Part shown: positions 55,237 to 63,967 of the stretch, piece by piece | Numbering within the stretch: position 1 is the first letter of the stretch | Layout of the letters: each line of letters begins with the position of its first letter | Assembly: GCA_900315345.1 (NCBI GenBank) | Contig: OMYP01000013.1 | Location: 34,496 to 98,495 of the forward strand | From: an uncultured Selenomonadales bacterium | GTDB taxonomy: Bacteria > Bacillota > Negativicutes > Acidaminococcales > Acidaminococcaceae | Length of the DNA: 64,000 bases | Direction of reading: 5' to 3' | Program-made: the position numbers and the translations under genes | Notes under the pieces: model-generated | Seen by the model: only the letters and a program-made list of their open reading frames with translations | Told to the model about the DNA's origin: nothing | Database searches by the model: none

Positions 55237-56100
55237 ATGTTAAAAAAGATACTGGCTGTTGCGGTGCTGGGTTGCGCGTTACTTGCGTCGCAGGCGTTTG
55301 CGTACGAAACAGGCGAATATTCCAAGGAAGCGTTGCGCCGGGGCGATGACAAACCGGTGGTTGTGAAGGACTACCCGGTAGTGGCAATAGAAGACGTTGT
55401 GGCGTCTCCGCAGTTGTATACGGAAAAACCGATTGCTGTACAGGGCCCGATCCGGTATTTTGTGACCCGTAATATGTATGAAATGCAGGCAGATAATGGC
55501 ACGCGGCTGCGGGCGGATTTTGGAAAATACAGCCGCCGTCTGCTGTTCCGTACGCCGTTTACCGCCATCGGGGTGATGCGGAAGGACGAGCAGGGGGATT
55601 TCTTAAAGGTGGAAAAGGTTATCTGGCGTGATGTAAATCCGTACCAGGAATACTTTGATGCGCAGAACAAGAGCCGCCCTCTGGCCCCGGAAGGAAATAA
55701 GAAGGTAGTCAACGACCGGGATCCGGCTTATTTCCACGATCCCATCGTCAGCGACAACAAACGTTTCCTGCAGAACAATCCGAAAGGATTGAGTTACGCG
55801 GACCTGGCATCCTATCAGACGATAGAAGGCAAGGCTTTTGCGGACGGCAACCTGGAAGTGGGAACGAAGGTAGCCCTGATGGGCCGCAACATCGCCACGA
55901 TCAAGGGGGACTGGATGAAGTTCTGGGATAAGAACATGACCCCGGTAACGCTGAAGATGAACAATACCTACTGCCCGCTGGGTCAACGGGGAACATTCTT
56001 CGGGACAGTACAGGAAGAAAACGGTGTGAAATATGTTTCCGTGGACTGTTTCGAGAGTATTGAGAACTGGCCGCAACCTCCGATTGCCGGGGCAAACTGA
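55237..56100 (+). CDS. Exported protein of unknown function, adhesin-linked
   Basis: ATG 55237 follows TAGGAGGG and gives 287 aa with a clean signal peptide (ending SQAFA, residue 22). The mature part has two beta-rich stretches (about 45-130 and 190-280) with patterns like small OB-type barrels: VQGPIRYFVTRNMYEMQAD and GTKVALMGRNIATIKGDW. One Cys pair (TYCPLGQ, VDCFES) could be a disulfide. No family is recognised. Being the first gene downstream of adhesin 1, it might help its assembly, which is inference. Confidence 0.72.
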   Translation: MLKKILAVAVLGCALLASQAFAYETGEYSKEALRRGDDKPVVVKDYPVVAIEDVVASPQLYTEKPIAVQGPIRYFVTRNMYEMQADNGTRLRADFGKYSRRLLFRTPFTAIGVMRKDEQGDFLKVEKVIWRDVNPYQEYFDAQNKSRPLAPEGNKKVVNDRDPAYFHDPIVSDNKRFLQNNPKGLSYADLASYQTIEGKAFADGNLEVGTKVALMGRNIATIKGDWMKFWDKNMTPVTLKMNNTYCPLGQRGTFFGTVQEENGVKYVSVDCFESIENWPQPPIAGAN

Positions 56101-56159
56101 AGGGAACGGCAGATAGTATGGATTGAAAGAGTGATTTTAAAACTGAATGTTGAATAAGA

Positions 56160-56198
56160 AAACCGGAGTGATGTTTGTAACATCACTCCGGTTTTTCT
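56160..56198. terminator. Bidirectional terminator
   Basis: AAACCGGAGTGATGTT pairs perfectly with AACATCACTCCGGTTT over TGT, followed by TTC-rich sequence. It ends the exported-protein gene and faces the recombinase. Confidence 0.85.
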
Positions 56199-56252
56199 TG
56201 TAAAAAAACCGGAAGTTTTACAAAGTGCGGGAATGGTTTGGTAAACGCCTTT

Positions 56253-56870
56253 TTAAAGATGGGTGAATATGTTGTGCTTTACTTTTACTACGCCGTATAG
56301 CCAGGAAGGACTTACGTTCAACTTTGCCGCCGCTTCCCGGTAGGACAGTTTCCCGTCCCGGACCAGCTGCGCCATTTCATCAAAATGTTCCGGAAACCTT
56401 TTTCGCGGGCGGCCCAGCTTTACACCTTTGGCTTTGGCAGCGGCAATCCCTTCAGCCTGTCTCTTGCGGATGTTTTGCCGTTCCGTTTCCGCCACATAAC
56501 TTAAAATCTGAAGCACCATATCGGCGATAAACCGTCCCGTTAGATTGTCCCGTGATTCGCGGGTATTCAGCAACGGCATGTCAAGCACGGTAATATCCGC
56601 CTTTTTGGTATGGGTGATCAGATTCCACTGTTCCAGTATTTCTTCATAATTTCTTCCCAGTCTGTCTAACGAAGTAATGACAATACAATCCTCCGGCTTC
56701 AGGGTCCGCAGGAGCTTTTTGTATTGCGGGCGATTAAAGTCTTTGCCGCTTTGCCGGTCAGTAAAAAGGCAATGCGCAGCTATGCCATATACAAGCAGCA
56801 CAGAACGCTGCCTGTCTGTATGCTGGTCTTTACTTGATACCCTTATATAGCCGTATACAGTCCCCGACAT
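56253..56870 (-). CDS. Serine recombinase (resolvase/invertase family)
   Basis: A 205-aa enzyme of the Tn3 resolvase/Hin class. The nucleophile is Ser12 in YGYIRVSSKDQ; conserved later motifs are SLDRLGRNYEE (about 66-76) and the E-helix VAETERQNIRKRQAEGIAAA (about 127-146). A C-terminal helix-turn-helix (about 165-195) binds the site. I start at 56870, with GGAGG upstream, not at 56882. No transposase accompanies it. AAGTGTA-type sites lie upstream at 56929-57206. It may resolve, invert or be a relic of a mobile element that entered the adhesin locus. Confidence 0.92.
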   Translation of the reverse strand: MSGTVYGYIRVSSKDQHTDRQRSVLLVYGIAAHCLFTDRQSGKDFNRPQYKKLLRTLKPEDCIVITSLDRLGRNYEEILEQWNLITHTKKADITVLDMPLLNTRESRDNLTGRFIADMVLQILSYVAETERQNIRKRQAEGIAAAKAKGVKLGRPRKRFPEHFDEMAQLVRDGKLSYREAAAKLNVSPSWLYGVVKVKHNIFTHL

Positions 56871-57212
56871 GGTTGCCTCCATTTTGATCCGTCATTTTGA
56901 CAGCGTAGTAAGTCAATTACAACAGATAAGTGTAAAGATGATTTTTAACAACCAATATCACACAATTGCACTTTACAGTATTGATTTTACAACAAAATAA
57001 AGGGAAAAAAGTATACAAATATAAAAAATTCTATTAAAAAGTACACTTTTATAAACGCAATAAAATCCCATATATCATCCGTGTTTAAGCAATATATTAC
57101 GCATGATTAACAATGTATTAATAAATTATTCAGACACTATTTCTATTATATATTAACTGTTATCAAATGATTCGTCAAGTAGCCAATGTATTTAAAAGTG
57201 TACTTTCCCGAA
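56871..57212. other. AT-rich region with AAGTGTA-type inverted motifs (candidate recombination sites)
   Basis: No gene. Related motifs occur at 56929 (AAGTGTAAAG), 56968 (GCACTTTACA, inverted), 57038-57051 (AAAGTACACTTTTA, inverted) and 57193-57206 (TAAAAGTGTACTTT). The last two are perfect 14-bp inverted copies 141 bp apart. Position directly upstream of the recombinase gene fits a res- or inversion-type site array. Confidence 0.5.
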
Positions 57213-57717
57213 CGTGAAGCAGGAAGCACACCAGCTTCTCCATGCATTAAAACTGGAAACGGAACTGCTGAACCCGCAGGGGTACCTCTATTGTTACCCC
57301 CGTCTGGCGGAAGAATACCCGGACGTGCCCACCGGCATTATCTGCGCCGCGGAAACAAGGGCCCGCAAGGTCTTCCGGCGCAGCGCGGAGGCGGTATTGC
57401 ATTCGGAAACATCGTTGCCCCGGTTCCACAAGGACAGCAGCATACCGGTTCCCGTGGCCGGCTATAAGATTCTGCAGGACGAGGATCACAATGTGTATGC
57501 CGATGTACAGCTTTTAACATTGGTCACGGCAGGGAAGATGCGCTGAAACCTCTGCGTTATCTGTACGAAACGGAACTACCGCAGCCTGGTGAACAGCCGG
57601 TATGCCAAATGGATCGTTGACATCGCAGTGAAGAACCGTTGCGGCAGATTCATCTCGGCAGATTACAATCCGGCACGGAATTTAGCTGTTTATAAATCGG
57701 AGGATATGAAACTCTGA
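57213..57717 (+). pseudogene. TnpB/Cas12f-like nuclease remnant
   Basis: One frame with an internal stop. Before the TGA at 57544 it has a TnpB-like N-terminal segment (about 110 codons; CAAETRARKVFRRSAEAVL and SIPVPVAGYKILQDEDHNVY). After the stop, in the same frame, come NSRYAKWIVDIAVKNRCG, which recalls the TnpB helix around RuvC-II, and SADYNPARNLAVY, the RuvC-III signature at the C terminus. The RuvC-I Asp segment and the zinc ribbon are deleted. The 5' end overlaps one arm of an inverted repeat. A dead relic of an IS605/IS607-type or related element. Confidence 0.7.
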
Positions 57718-57783
57718 TTTGATATATGTTTTTTTAATCTGTTCATTTTTAACCAATTATTTTAATAAAGAAAGGGGGACACC

Positions 57784-60700
57784 ATGAACAAAATTTTTAA
57801 GATTATCTGGAGCAAAACGAAAAACAGTTATGTCGTTGTCTCTGAGATCGCCAAACGCAGCGGCAAGTGCAGTTCAAGTTTGAATAAAAAACTGATTGCC
57901 GCGTTCCTGGCAGCGGGGACTGTATTGTCAGTGACAGGCAGTGCGTGGGCAGAAGACGTTGAATATCAAATTTCAGGATCTGGCAATACTGTTGCTAATC
58001 CTTCCGCTACGGTTTGGGGGAGCAGTAATTATGCTGGTGTAACTGCAAGCGAGAAGACTGACATACTGGATCTCATAGCTCAAGTTTTTTTAGAAAAAGG
58101 TCATGCTCCTATGTCTACTGGTGAAAAAAGTGCGTATGGATCTGTCGCGACAGCATGGGGCGCGGGTAATATGGCCTATGGTCAACGATCTACTGCCTTT
58201 GGCGAAGAGAACATTGCTTATGGTGTTTCTTCAACTGTTTTTGGTTCGCAGAATGAGGCTTGGGGAAATGCAGCGGTAGCTTGGGGCGAGATGAATAAGG
58301 CTTATGGCTATAATGCTACAGCATTTGGCCAGAATACTGAAGCCTCCAATCAGCAGGCGACTGCATTCGGAGCAAATACAAAAGCATTAAGTGTGAGGTC
58401 GACTGCCTTTGGCGATAATACGGTTGCCGGTAATTTAGTAGTTAATCCAGAGACAGGAAGAATTTTGATAGCAACTCCTGATGATACGGCGTTTGGGTTT
58501 CGAACACAAGCAATAGGAGGCACTTCCACAGCATTTGGCAGTGGCTCTATTGCAAAAGGCGAAGTTTCTACAGCATTTGGCTCGTCTACAATTGCAAGTG
58601 GTCAATATTCAACAGCGTTTGGTATGTCGGAAAGCCGTATGAAAGTTGATGAAGATGGAAATCCAGTGATTGATGAAGATGGTAACTTTGTAATTGAGAT
58701 TACAGCACAGCTTGAAGCCTCTGGTAGGGCTTCCACAGCATTTGGTTATGGCACGAGAGCAAAAGGAACCGTATCTACAGCATACGGTTATAAAACGTAT
58801 GCAGAGGGTACTGCTTCAACTGCTTTCGGCATAAATACTAAAACTAAAGCTCAAGGAGCTACTGCCTTCGGGCAAGGCACATGGGCAATAAAGCCGTTAG
58901 CGACAGCGTTTGGTATTAGCACACTTGCTGGCGGTCAGGCCTCTACAGCGTTTGGCGGTCAGGCGGTAGCTGCGGGAGATTACTCAACGGCAGTCGGGTT
59001 AGGCTCAAATGCCTATGGCAGGAATTCTCTGGCAGCCTTAGGGGGTATTACTGGCAAAGGTACTGTTGTTCCAATCAAAGATCCCGAAACGCAGGAGATT
59101 ACTGGATATACTATTGAATTTGATGAGAATAATAAAGGAGAAGGAGCGTTGGCTATTGGCAAAGGTGCTAAGGCCCTTAAGGATTATACCTATGCCATCG
59201 GTCAGAATGCCAATGCTGAAAAAGCTGATACTATTGCAATCGGGAACAATGCTTCTGTAACTGTAGAAGGCGGTGTAGCATTGGGCAAGGATTCGGTTGC
59301 GTTGATGGATGCAGGAGAAAAAACGGGTTATGATCCGCTAGGTGAGGACCATTCGGGCGATACGTCCGGAACCTGGAATTCTACTGCGGCGGCGGTGTCT
59401 GTCGGCGGTGGAACCAATGAAGACGGCAAGAAAGTTACCCGCCAGATTACGAATGTGGCGGCTGGTTATGAACTTACCGATGCTGTTAACGTGGCACAGC
59501 TGAAAGCAGCCGTGGACAGTGTCGAGGGAGTACATGACTATCATGTAAAATCAATAAGTCCTGCTACCGATACAAATTATAACAATACTGGTGCAACGGG
59601 GAACAATGCATTGGCTGCCGGCGTAAGTGCCAAAGCGCAAGGGCATTACTCTACGGTAGTTGGGGATAAGTCGGAAGTTCTCAGTACCGAGCGGACTTAT
59701 ACAGTTGGTATGAAAAATCCGTTTACGGGAGAAACAATTACTAGAACAGTTGATCAATCCGGAGTTCAGGGTGTTGGAGCTGTCAATGTAGGTGCTATGA
59801 ACATCGTCGGGGCTGCAGATGATAATGCTTACGGATTTGACGGTGTTGCGAACAGCATCGTTGGTGTTGCCAACAAAACAGAAATGGCTAACGGTGCAAT
59901 CATAATGGGCGCAGGCAACGTTATCACCAATTCTTATGATGACGAAGCTCTCAAAGCTGCTTTAAAAGAAAATGCGACAGCTCTTTTATCAGAGGACGCG
60001 GCAACATATCGTAAGTTAGTCAAGGATGCCGGAGGCGATGTATTAGCCATTGGCGGAGCCAATGAAGCGGATTATGCAGTCAAGTCTTCTATGATTGGCG
60101 TAAAGAACAAAATTATAGGTACATCGAATTCCATAGCGGAATTAAATAGCTCTATCGGTTATAGCAACACTATTGAAAACGGCAGCAATAACAGCATCAT
60201 CGGAACGAATCGTAAGGTCTCAGATGTTAATGGCGTAATCATAATTGGCTCTGCTGACCCAATCGGATATACCGAAGAAGAAAAGCCTCAACCGATACCT
60301 TTGCCTACATCTGTAGAAAATGCAGTAGTAATCGGCACTAACGCTAATGTAACGTTGGAAAAATATGAATCCGTAGCTCTGGGCAGTTATTCCAAAGCAG
60401 ATAAACTTGGCGGATACGATACTGCTGGTGAAAATGATGTGGAGATTGGAAAACTGAAATTAAGTTCCAAGGTTTTTACCGGTATTGGTAATGATGTTGC
60501 CGGTACGGTCAGCATTGGTTATGTTCCGGAACAACAACAGAAATCCAGGGCAGTAACCGGTAGAGTTAAAACCCGTACACTGACTTATGTAGGTGCTGGT
60601 GAAATCAGTAAAGACTCTACCGATGCCATCAATGGGAGTCAATTATATGCGGCTATTGATGCCATGCAGTTTGACATCAAGGCCGGTGATAACATTACTG

Positions 60701-62448
60701 TAGCAACAGAAACCATAGACGGAATCAAAACCTACACTATCAGCAGCTCCAATGCGACTGCCGTTAAACCCGGGAAGAATGTGGCAGTAGAAGGTCCTAC
60801 GGAAACCAACGGTGCTGCGGGAACCCCGACAGGTGGCGACACGAATGCTTCTGTTGACCAGGGCACATACAAAACCGATAACTACACTGTAAATGCTGCG
60901 GACTCAAAGGTAACCGGTTTTACAGTAGAATCGAGTAAGCCAACTACATCAGGTATTACCACCACGACAGACTACACGATTACAGTGACGTCTGACGAAC
61001 AGAGTGTGGTTGACGGTAAAATTCAATCAGAAACAGTTGACAGATCAGTCACCTTTACAGTAACGGATACGAACACGACGTACACCATCAAGGCAGATCC
61101 GGGCGAAGACGGTAGTAATATAGTAAACACCTATACTGTAACGGGTTCGGACGGAAAAGATTTGGGTCCGATTGTCGATACCGATACGCAGTATGAACTG
61201 TCCGGTGAAAAAGGTGAGACGAATGATAACCAGACTACACCGTACACGATTTCGCTGAAGAGTACGGATGGAAGCGAAAACACTTTCAAATTAATGGATA
61301 CCCGCAACACGGTGGAGGCGGGCGATGATACCATCGTAGTAAAGTCTACAGAAAATAAGGACGGCAGCCTTACATATACGATCACGTCCAAAGCGAAATC
61401 TGTTTCCAATGTTGAAGTCAAGGCCGGCTCTGATAATGTTATTGTTACGTCTGACGGAGACGAGGAAAAGAAGGTTTACACCGTTGATGTCAAGACTGAT
61501 GGCGAAGTGGCTTCCGGCAATACCGGCATTGTAACCGGTGACACTGTCTACAAGGAAACCCGCGTGGAAAAAGACGGAAACTATATTAAGAAAGACAACA
61601 CGGCTGCGGAAAACTTTGTTGCACTGGACGAAAAAGTTCAGGAAAATGCGACGAGCATTGAAAACATCAATAACAACATTAACAATACGTACAATCAAAT
61701 CAGCCGTTTGGACGACCGCATGAAGAAAGGCCTGGCAGGTGCGGCAGCTCTGGCGGCCTTGCACCCCATGGACTTCAATCCGGACGACAAGCTGCAGTTC
61801 TCGGCCGGTGTAGGTAATTACCGCGGTGAAACGGCGGCAGCTTTAGGCATGTTCTATCGTCCGGATGAAAGCGTGATGTTCAGTCTTGGCGGCACGTTCG
61901 GCAACAGCGATAATCTGGTGAACGCCGGCATCACCTTCGGTTTGGATGGCACCCGGAACCGGATTACCCGGAGCCGCACTGCCATGGCGAAGGAAATCGT
62001 GGAACTGCGAAGCCTGGTGACCCAGATGGCGGCCCGTATGGACCGTCTGGAAGGCGGAACGAATCTGGAAACGGCCATGTTCCCGGATGTGCCGGAAAAC
62101 CACTGGGCTTATGAATATGTAGAAGACCTGCAGAAACGCGGGGCAATTAAGGGTTATCCGGATGGTCTGTTCAAGGGTGACCGTTCCATGAGCCGTTATG
62201 AATTCGCGGCGATGCTGGACCGCCTGGTACGCAGCGGTGTAACGCTGGATTCCAAGATTGCCAAAGAGTTTGAGCCGGAACTGGGCCGTATCTATGTAGA
62301 GCGGATTTCCGGTCAGGACAACGACCGCAAGAAAGTGGAACGCGTGCGCGTCAACAATTCGGATTCGAAGTATCCGGAAGGGAAGACCCGTGACGTCTAC
62401 GGTAGCAAGATACAGCCTGTGGTTCCCGAAAAAGCGGTTGCCCAGTAA
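57784..62448 (+). CDS. Trimeric autotransporter adhesin with C-terminal SLH domain (adhesin 2)
   Basis: A 1554-aa relative of adhesin 1. It starts with an extended signal peptide (MNKIFKIIWSKTKNSYVVVS; cleavage near 57, SAWA). A long head of 14-residue YadA-type units with TAFG/TVFG motifs (about 115-430) follows, then further head and neck blocks (AVNVAQL near 565; DAINGSQLYAA near 945), stalk (about 960-1290), coiled coil and anchor (about 1305-1390). Then comes an SLH domain (FPDVPENHWAYEYV...GYPDGLFKG, about 1432-1482) and a KVERVRVNN...RDVYGS tail. Bases 57960 to about 60400 are more AT-rich than the 3' third, suggesting the passenger was exchanged. GGGGGAC precedes the ATG. Confidence 0.93.
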   Translation: MNKIFKIIWSKTKNSYVVVSEIAKRSGKCSSSLNKKLIAAFLAAGTVLSVTGSAWAEDVEYQISGSGNTVANPSATVWGSSNYAGVTASEKTDILDLIAQVFLEKGHAPMSTGEKSAYGSVATAWGAGNMAYGQRSTAFGEENIAYGVSSTVFGSQNEAWGNAAVAWGEMNKAYGYNATAFGQNTEASNQQATAFGANTKALSVRSTAFGDNTVAGNLVVNPETGRILIATPDDTAFGFRTQAIGGTSTAFGSGSIAKGEVSTAFGSSTIASGQYSTAFGMSESRMKVDEDGNPVIDEDGNFVIEITAQLEASGRASTAFGYGTRAKGTVSTAYGYKTYAEGTASTAFGINTKTKAQGATAFGQGTWAIKPLATAFGISTLAGGQASTAFGGQAVAAGDYSTAVGLGSNAYGRNSLAALGGITGKGTVVPIKDPETQEITGYTIEFDENNKGEGALAIGKGAKALKDYTYAIGQNANAEKADTIAIGNNASVTVEGGVALGKDSVALMDAGEKTGYDPLGEDHSGDTSGTWNSTAAAVSVGGGTNEDGKKVTRQITNVAAGYELTDAVNVAQLKAAVDSVEGVHDYHVKSISPATDTNYNNTGATGNNALAAGVSAKAQGHYSTVVGDKSEVLSTERTYTVGMKNPFTGETITRTVDQSGVQGVGAVNVGAMNIVGAADDNAYGFDGVANSIVGVANKTEMANGAIIMGAGNVITNSYDDEALKAALKENATALLSEDAATYRKLVKDAGGDVLAIGGANEADYAVKSSMIGVKNKIIGTSNSIAELNSSIGYSNTIENGSNNSIIGTNRKVSDVNGVIIIGSADPIGYTEEEKPQPIPLPTSVENAVVIGTNANVTLEKYESVALGSYSKADKLGGYDTAGENDVEIGKLKLSSKVFTGIGNDVAGTVSIGYVPEQQQKSRAVTGRVKTRTLTYVGAGEISKDSTDAINGSQLYAAIDAMQFDIKAGDNITVATETIDGIKTYTISSSNATAVKPGKNVAVEGPTETNGAAGTPTGGDTNASVDQGTYKTDNYTVNAADSKVTGFTVESSKPTTSGITTTTDYTITVTSDEQSVVDGKIQSETVDRSVTFTVTDTNTTYTIKADPGEDGSNIVNTYTVTGSDGKDLGPIVDTDTQYELSGEKGETNDNQTTPYTISLKSTDGSENTFKLMDTRNTVEAGDDTIVVKSTENKDGSLTYTITSKAKSVSNVEVKAGSDNVIVTSDGDEEKKVYTVDVKTDGEVASGNTGIVTGDTVYKETRVEKDGNYIKKDNTAAENFVALDEKVQENATSIENINNNINNTYNQISRLDDRMKKGLAGAAALAALHPMDFNPDDKLQFSAGVGNYRGETAAALGMFYRPDESVMFSLGGTFGNSDNLVNAGITFGLDGTRNRITRSRTAMAKEIVELRSLVTQMAARMDRLEGGTNLETAMFPDVPENHWAYEYVEDLQKRGAIKGYPDGLFKGDRSMSRYEFAAMLDRLVRSGVTLDSKIAKEFEPELGRIYVERISGQDNDRKKVERVRVNNSDSKYPEGKTRDVYGSKIQPVVPEKAVAQ

Positions 62449-62484
62449 AAAGCACCGGGAAGCAAAACCCGAAACAAAAGTAAT

Positions 62485-62519
62485 TAAAAAATCCCACTCC
62501 GAACGGGGTGGGATTTTTT
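62485..62519 (+). terminator. Rho-independent terminator after adhesin 2
   Basis: AAAATCCCACTCC pairs with GGGGTGGGATTTT over GAAC, tail TTTTTT. Very similar to the terminator after rpmA at 48641. Confidence 0.9.
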
Positions 62520-62572
62520 GCATATTTAGCAGTAAAGATATTACGTAATCAGGAAAGTGTGCGGGGAAAAAC

Positions 62573-63757
62573 TTATTTTGGAACCCTTCCTAATAGCAGC
62601 AGACCAATATACCTGCACTGTTTCGCGATTTTATGGATCGCCATCCCTGCCAGCAATGAGGTGATCAGCACCAATACATAAAACAGCAGCACCGGCACCC
62701 GTGCAATTTCAAAGCCCAGCATGCCGAACCACTGGTACCAGTAGTACAAAAACAGGGGATGGATCAGGTATATGATCATGGAATACTTGGAGAGTGTATC
62801 CAGGAACCGGGTCGGTCTTTTCGATCCTTTTTTAGATGTTTCGCCGATGCCTGCAGTTTCCTTTTCATTGCCGGGCGGCAGCGTTTTACCGCCGGCATCG
62901 GAAGAAGCGCTTTCGTCATCTTCCTCCAGCTTTTCCAACGCTGCGCTGAAGAACAGTAGCCAGCACAGGGTATAGACCAGTCCCTCCGGGGTCAGCTGGG
63001 TCATGTACTTGCCGGGAATATCTTCTAATGGGATGCCGGCCACCACGTATTCTTTGAACTTCCACACCAGCAGCGCACAGGACAGCAGAAAGATTCCCAG
63101 GCTGGAGGTGAAATGGCCCCGCAGCCAGCTGCGAACTGGCTTTTCGTGAATGGCGCACACGCCTCCCAACACGAATACAAAACCGTAGAACAGGGGCAGG
63201 TAGTTCATACGCTCGTTCAGCAGGCGGATGATCATGGCATGGCCCTGGGTCCAGGCTGGGTAATTCCAGTAGGTGGCGCTCCAGTTATAAAGCAGAACCT
63301 GCAGCCCGGCCAGTATGGCCAGCGCGCCTGCCATACCGGCGGCCGTTTTTTCGCTGATCCACCTTACCAGCCAGCGCCAGAATGGCATGGACAGGTAAAA
63401 GTACAGCAAAATTACCATGAAGTAGATGTGGTAACAGCCTTCTCCCAGCAAAAACTTTACGATCAAAACAGAAAGGGAAAAGCTCCGGTCCGGCCGGTAC
63501 ATGTCCTCCCACTGCCACATGGCGATGTAAAACAGAGACCACACAAAGTAGGGAAGGCCTACGGTGACCAAGTGCTTCTTCACGAAGTCAATGTAATGGA
63601 AGGGCTTGTGCAGGGAGTTGTTGCAGAACAGCCCGTACCCCGATATGAAAAAAAAGCTGGGAACGGCAAAGCGGGTGAAGACCTGGAACAGCAGGAACAG
63701 GTCCAGCCGGGGGGTAGCCGGTCCACGATGATGTTTCGGTTTGGCATAAAAAACCTC
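62573..63757 (-). pseudogene. Acyltransferase_3 family membrane protein, 5' truncated
   Basis: A multi-pass membrane protein of the OafA/Acyltransferase_3 family. The in-frame sequence runs upstream of the first usable start (GTG at 63583) for 58 codons and includes VFTRFAVPSFFFISGYGLF, a conserved family segment. No start codon exists there, and the catalytic histidine region expected before it is missing. Downstream, eight or more hydrophobic segments continue to 62573, broken by a charged Glu/Lys/Ser-rich loop (about 240-270 from 63583). I judge it a pseudogene that lost its N terminus at the junction with the toxin locus; a shortened protein of 336 aa from 63583 is possible. Confidence 0.7.
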
Positions 63758-63847
63758 TTAAAATTTGAAGAAATGCAAATCATGCTGATAATCCTGATGA
63801 TTATTGTGCCTTTGATTGTAGAGCTGGTAAAAGCACAAAAAAAGTAA
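63731..63847 (+). CDS. Small hydrophobic peptide, probable type I toxin (holin-like)
   Basis: A frame ending at 63847 has a hydrophobic helix (MLIILMIIVPLIVELV) and a Lys-rich C-terminal AQKK, the make-up of Fst/TxpA-type membrane toxins. Possible starts are ATG 63731 (38 aa) and ATG 63773 (24 aa); neither has a strong ribosome site. The stop abuts a terminator hairpin, and an opposing promoter is 90 bp further on, as in convergent toxin/antisense RNA pairs. The promoter for the toxin mRNA is not clear. Confidence 0.5.
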   Translation: MFRFGIKNLLKFEEMQIMLIILMIIVPLIVELVKAQKK

Positions 63848-63929
63848 CCGCCCCCGACCAAAGGTAGCGGTTACTTTACCAAAAGTTTCTTAAACCGGGT
63901 CAACCGTTCATCGGTGGCGCCCTCTTTCT
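63838..63929 (-). ncRNA. Predicted antisense RNA to the small toxin
   Basis: A consensus minus-strand promoter (TTGACA 63964-63959, 17 nt, TAAAAT 63941-63936) would start a transcript near 63929 that runs into the hairpin at 63841-63877 and its T-tract (TTTTTTTG on the minus strand). The roughly 90-nt RNA overlaps the 3' end of the toxin message. No reading frame is present in it. Confidence 0.5.
63841..63877. terminator. Bidirectional terminator in the toxin locus
   Basis: AAAGTAACCGC (63841-63851) is exactly complementary to GCGGTTACTTT (63867-63877) with a 15-nt loop; A-run on the left and T-rich on the right suit termination from both sides. Confidence 0.75.
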
Positions 63930-63935
63930 ATTTGT

Positions 63936-63964
63936 ATTTTAGCATTAGTAAAAATGGTTGTCAA
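63936..63964 (-). promoter_or_regulatory. Promoter of the antisense RNA
   Basis: Minus-strand TTGACA (63959-63964) and TAAAAT (63936-63941) with a 17-nt spacer. Confidence 0.75.
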
Positions 63965-63967
63965 CAA

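Noticed and set aside
54000..55352. Long minus-strand open frame (450 codons) opposite the end of adhesin 1
   Set aside because: It is antisense to a well-supported gene, has Phe/Arg/His-rich translation without motifs, and results from codon bias of the repeats.
56253..57717. Recombinase plus TnpB relic as one IS607-type element
   Set aside because: IS607 TnpA has an N-terminal DNA-binding domain; this recombinase has it at the C terminus and is in the opposite orientation.
63113..63847. Plus-strand open frame of 244 codons opposite the acyltransferase
   Set aside because: Most of it mirrors the membrane protein in antisense; only its last 30-40 codons look like a real small peptide, annotated separately.
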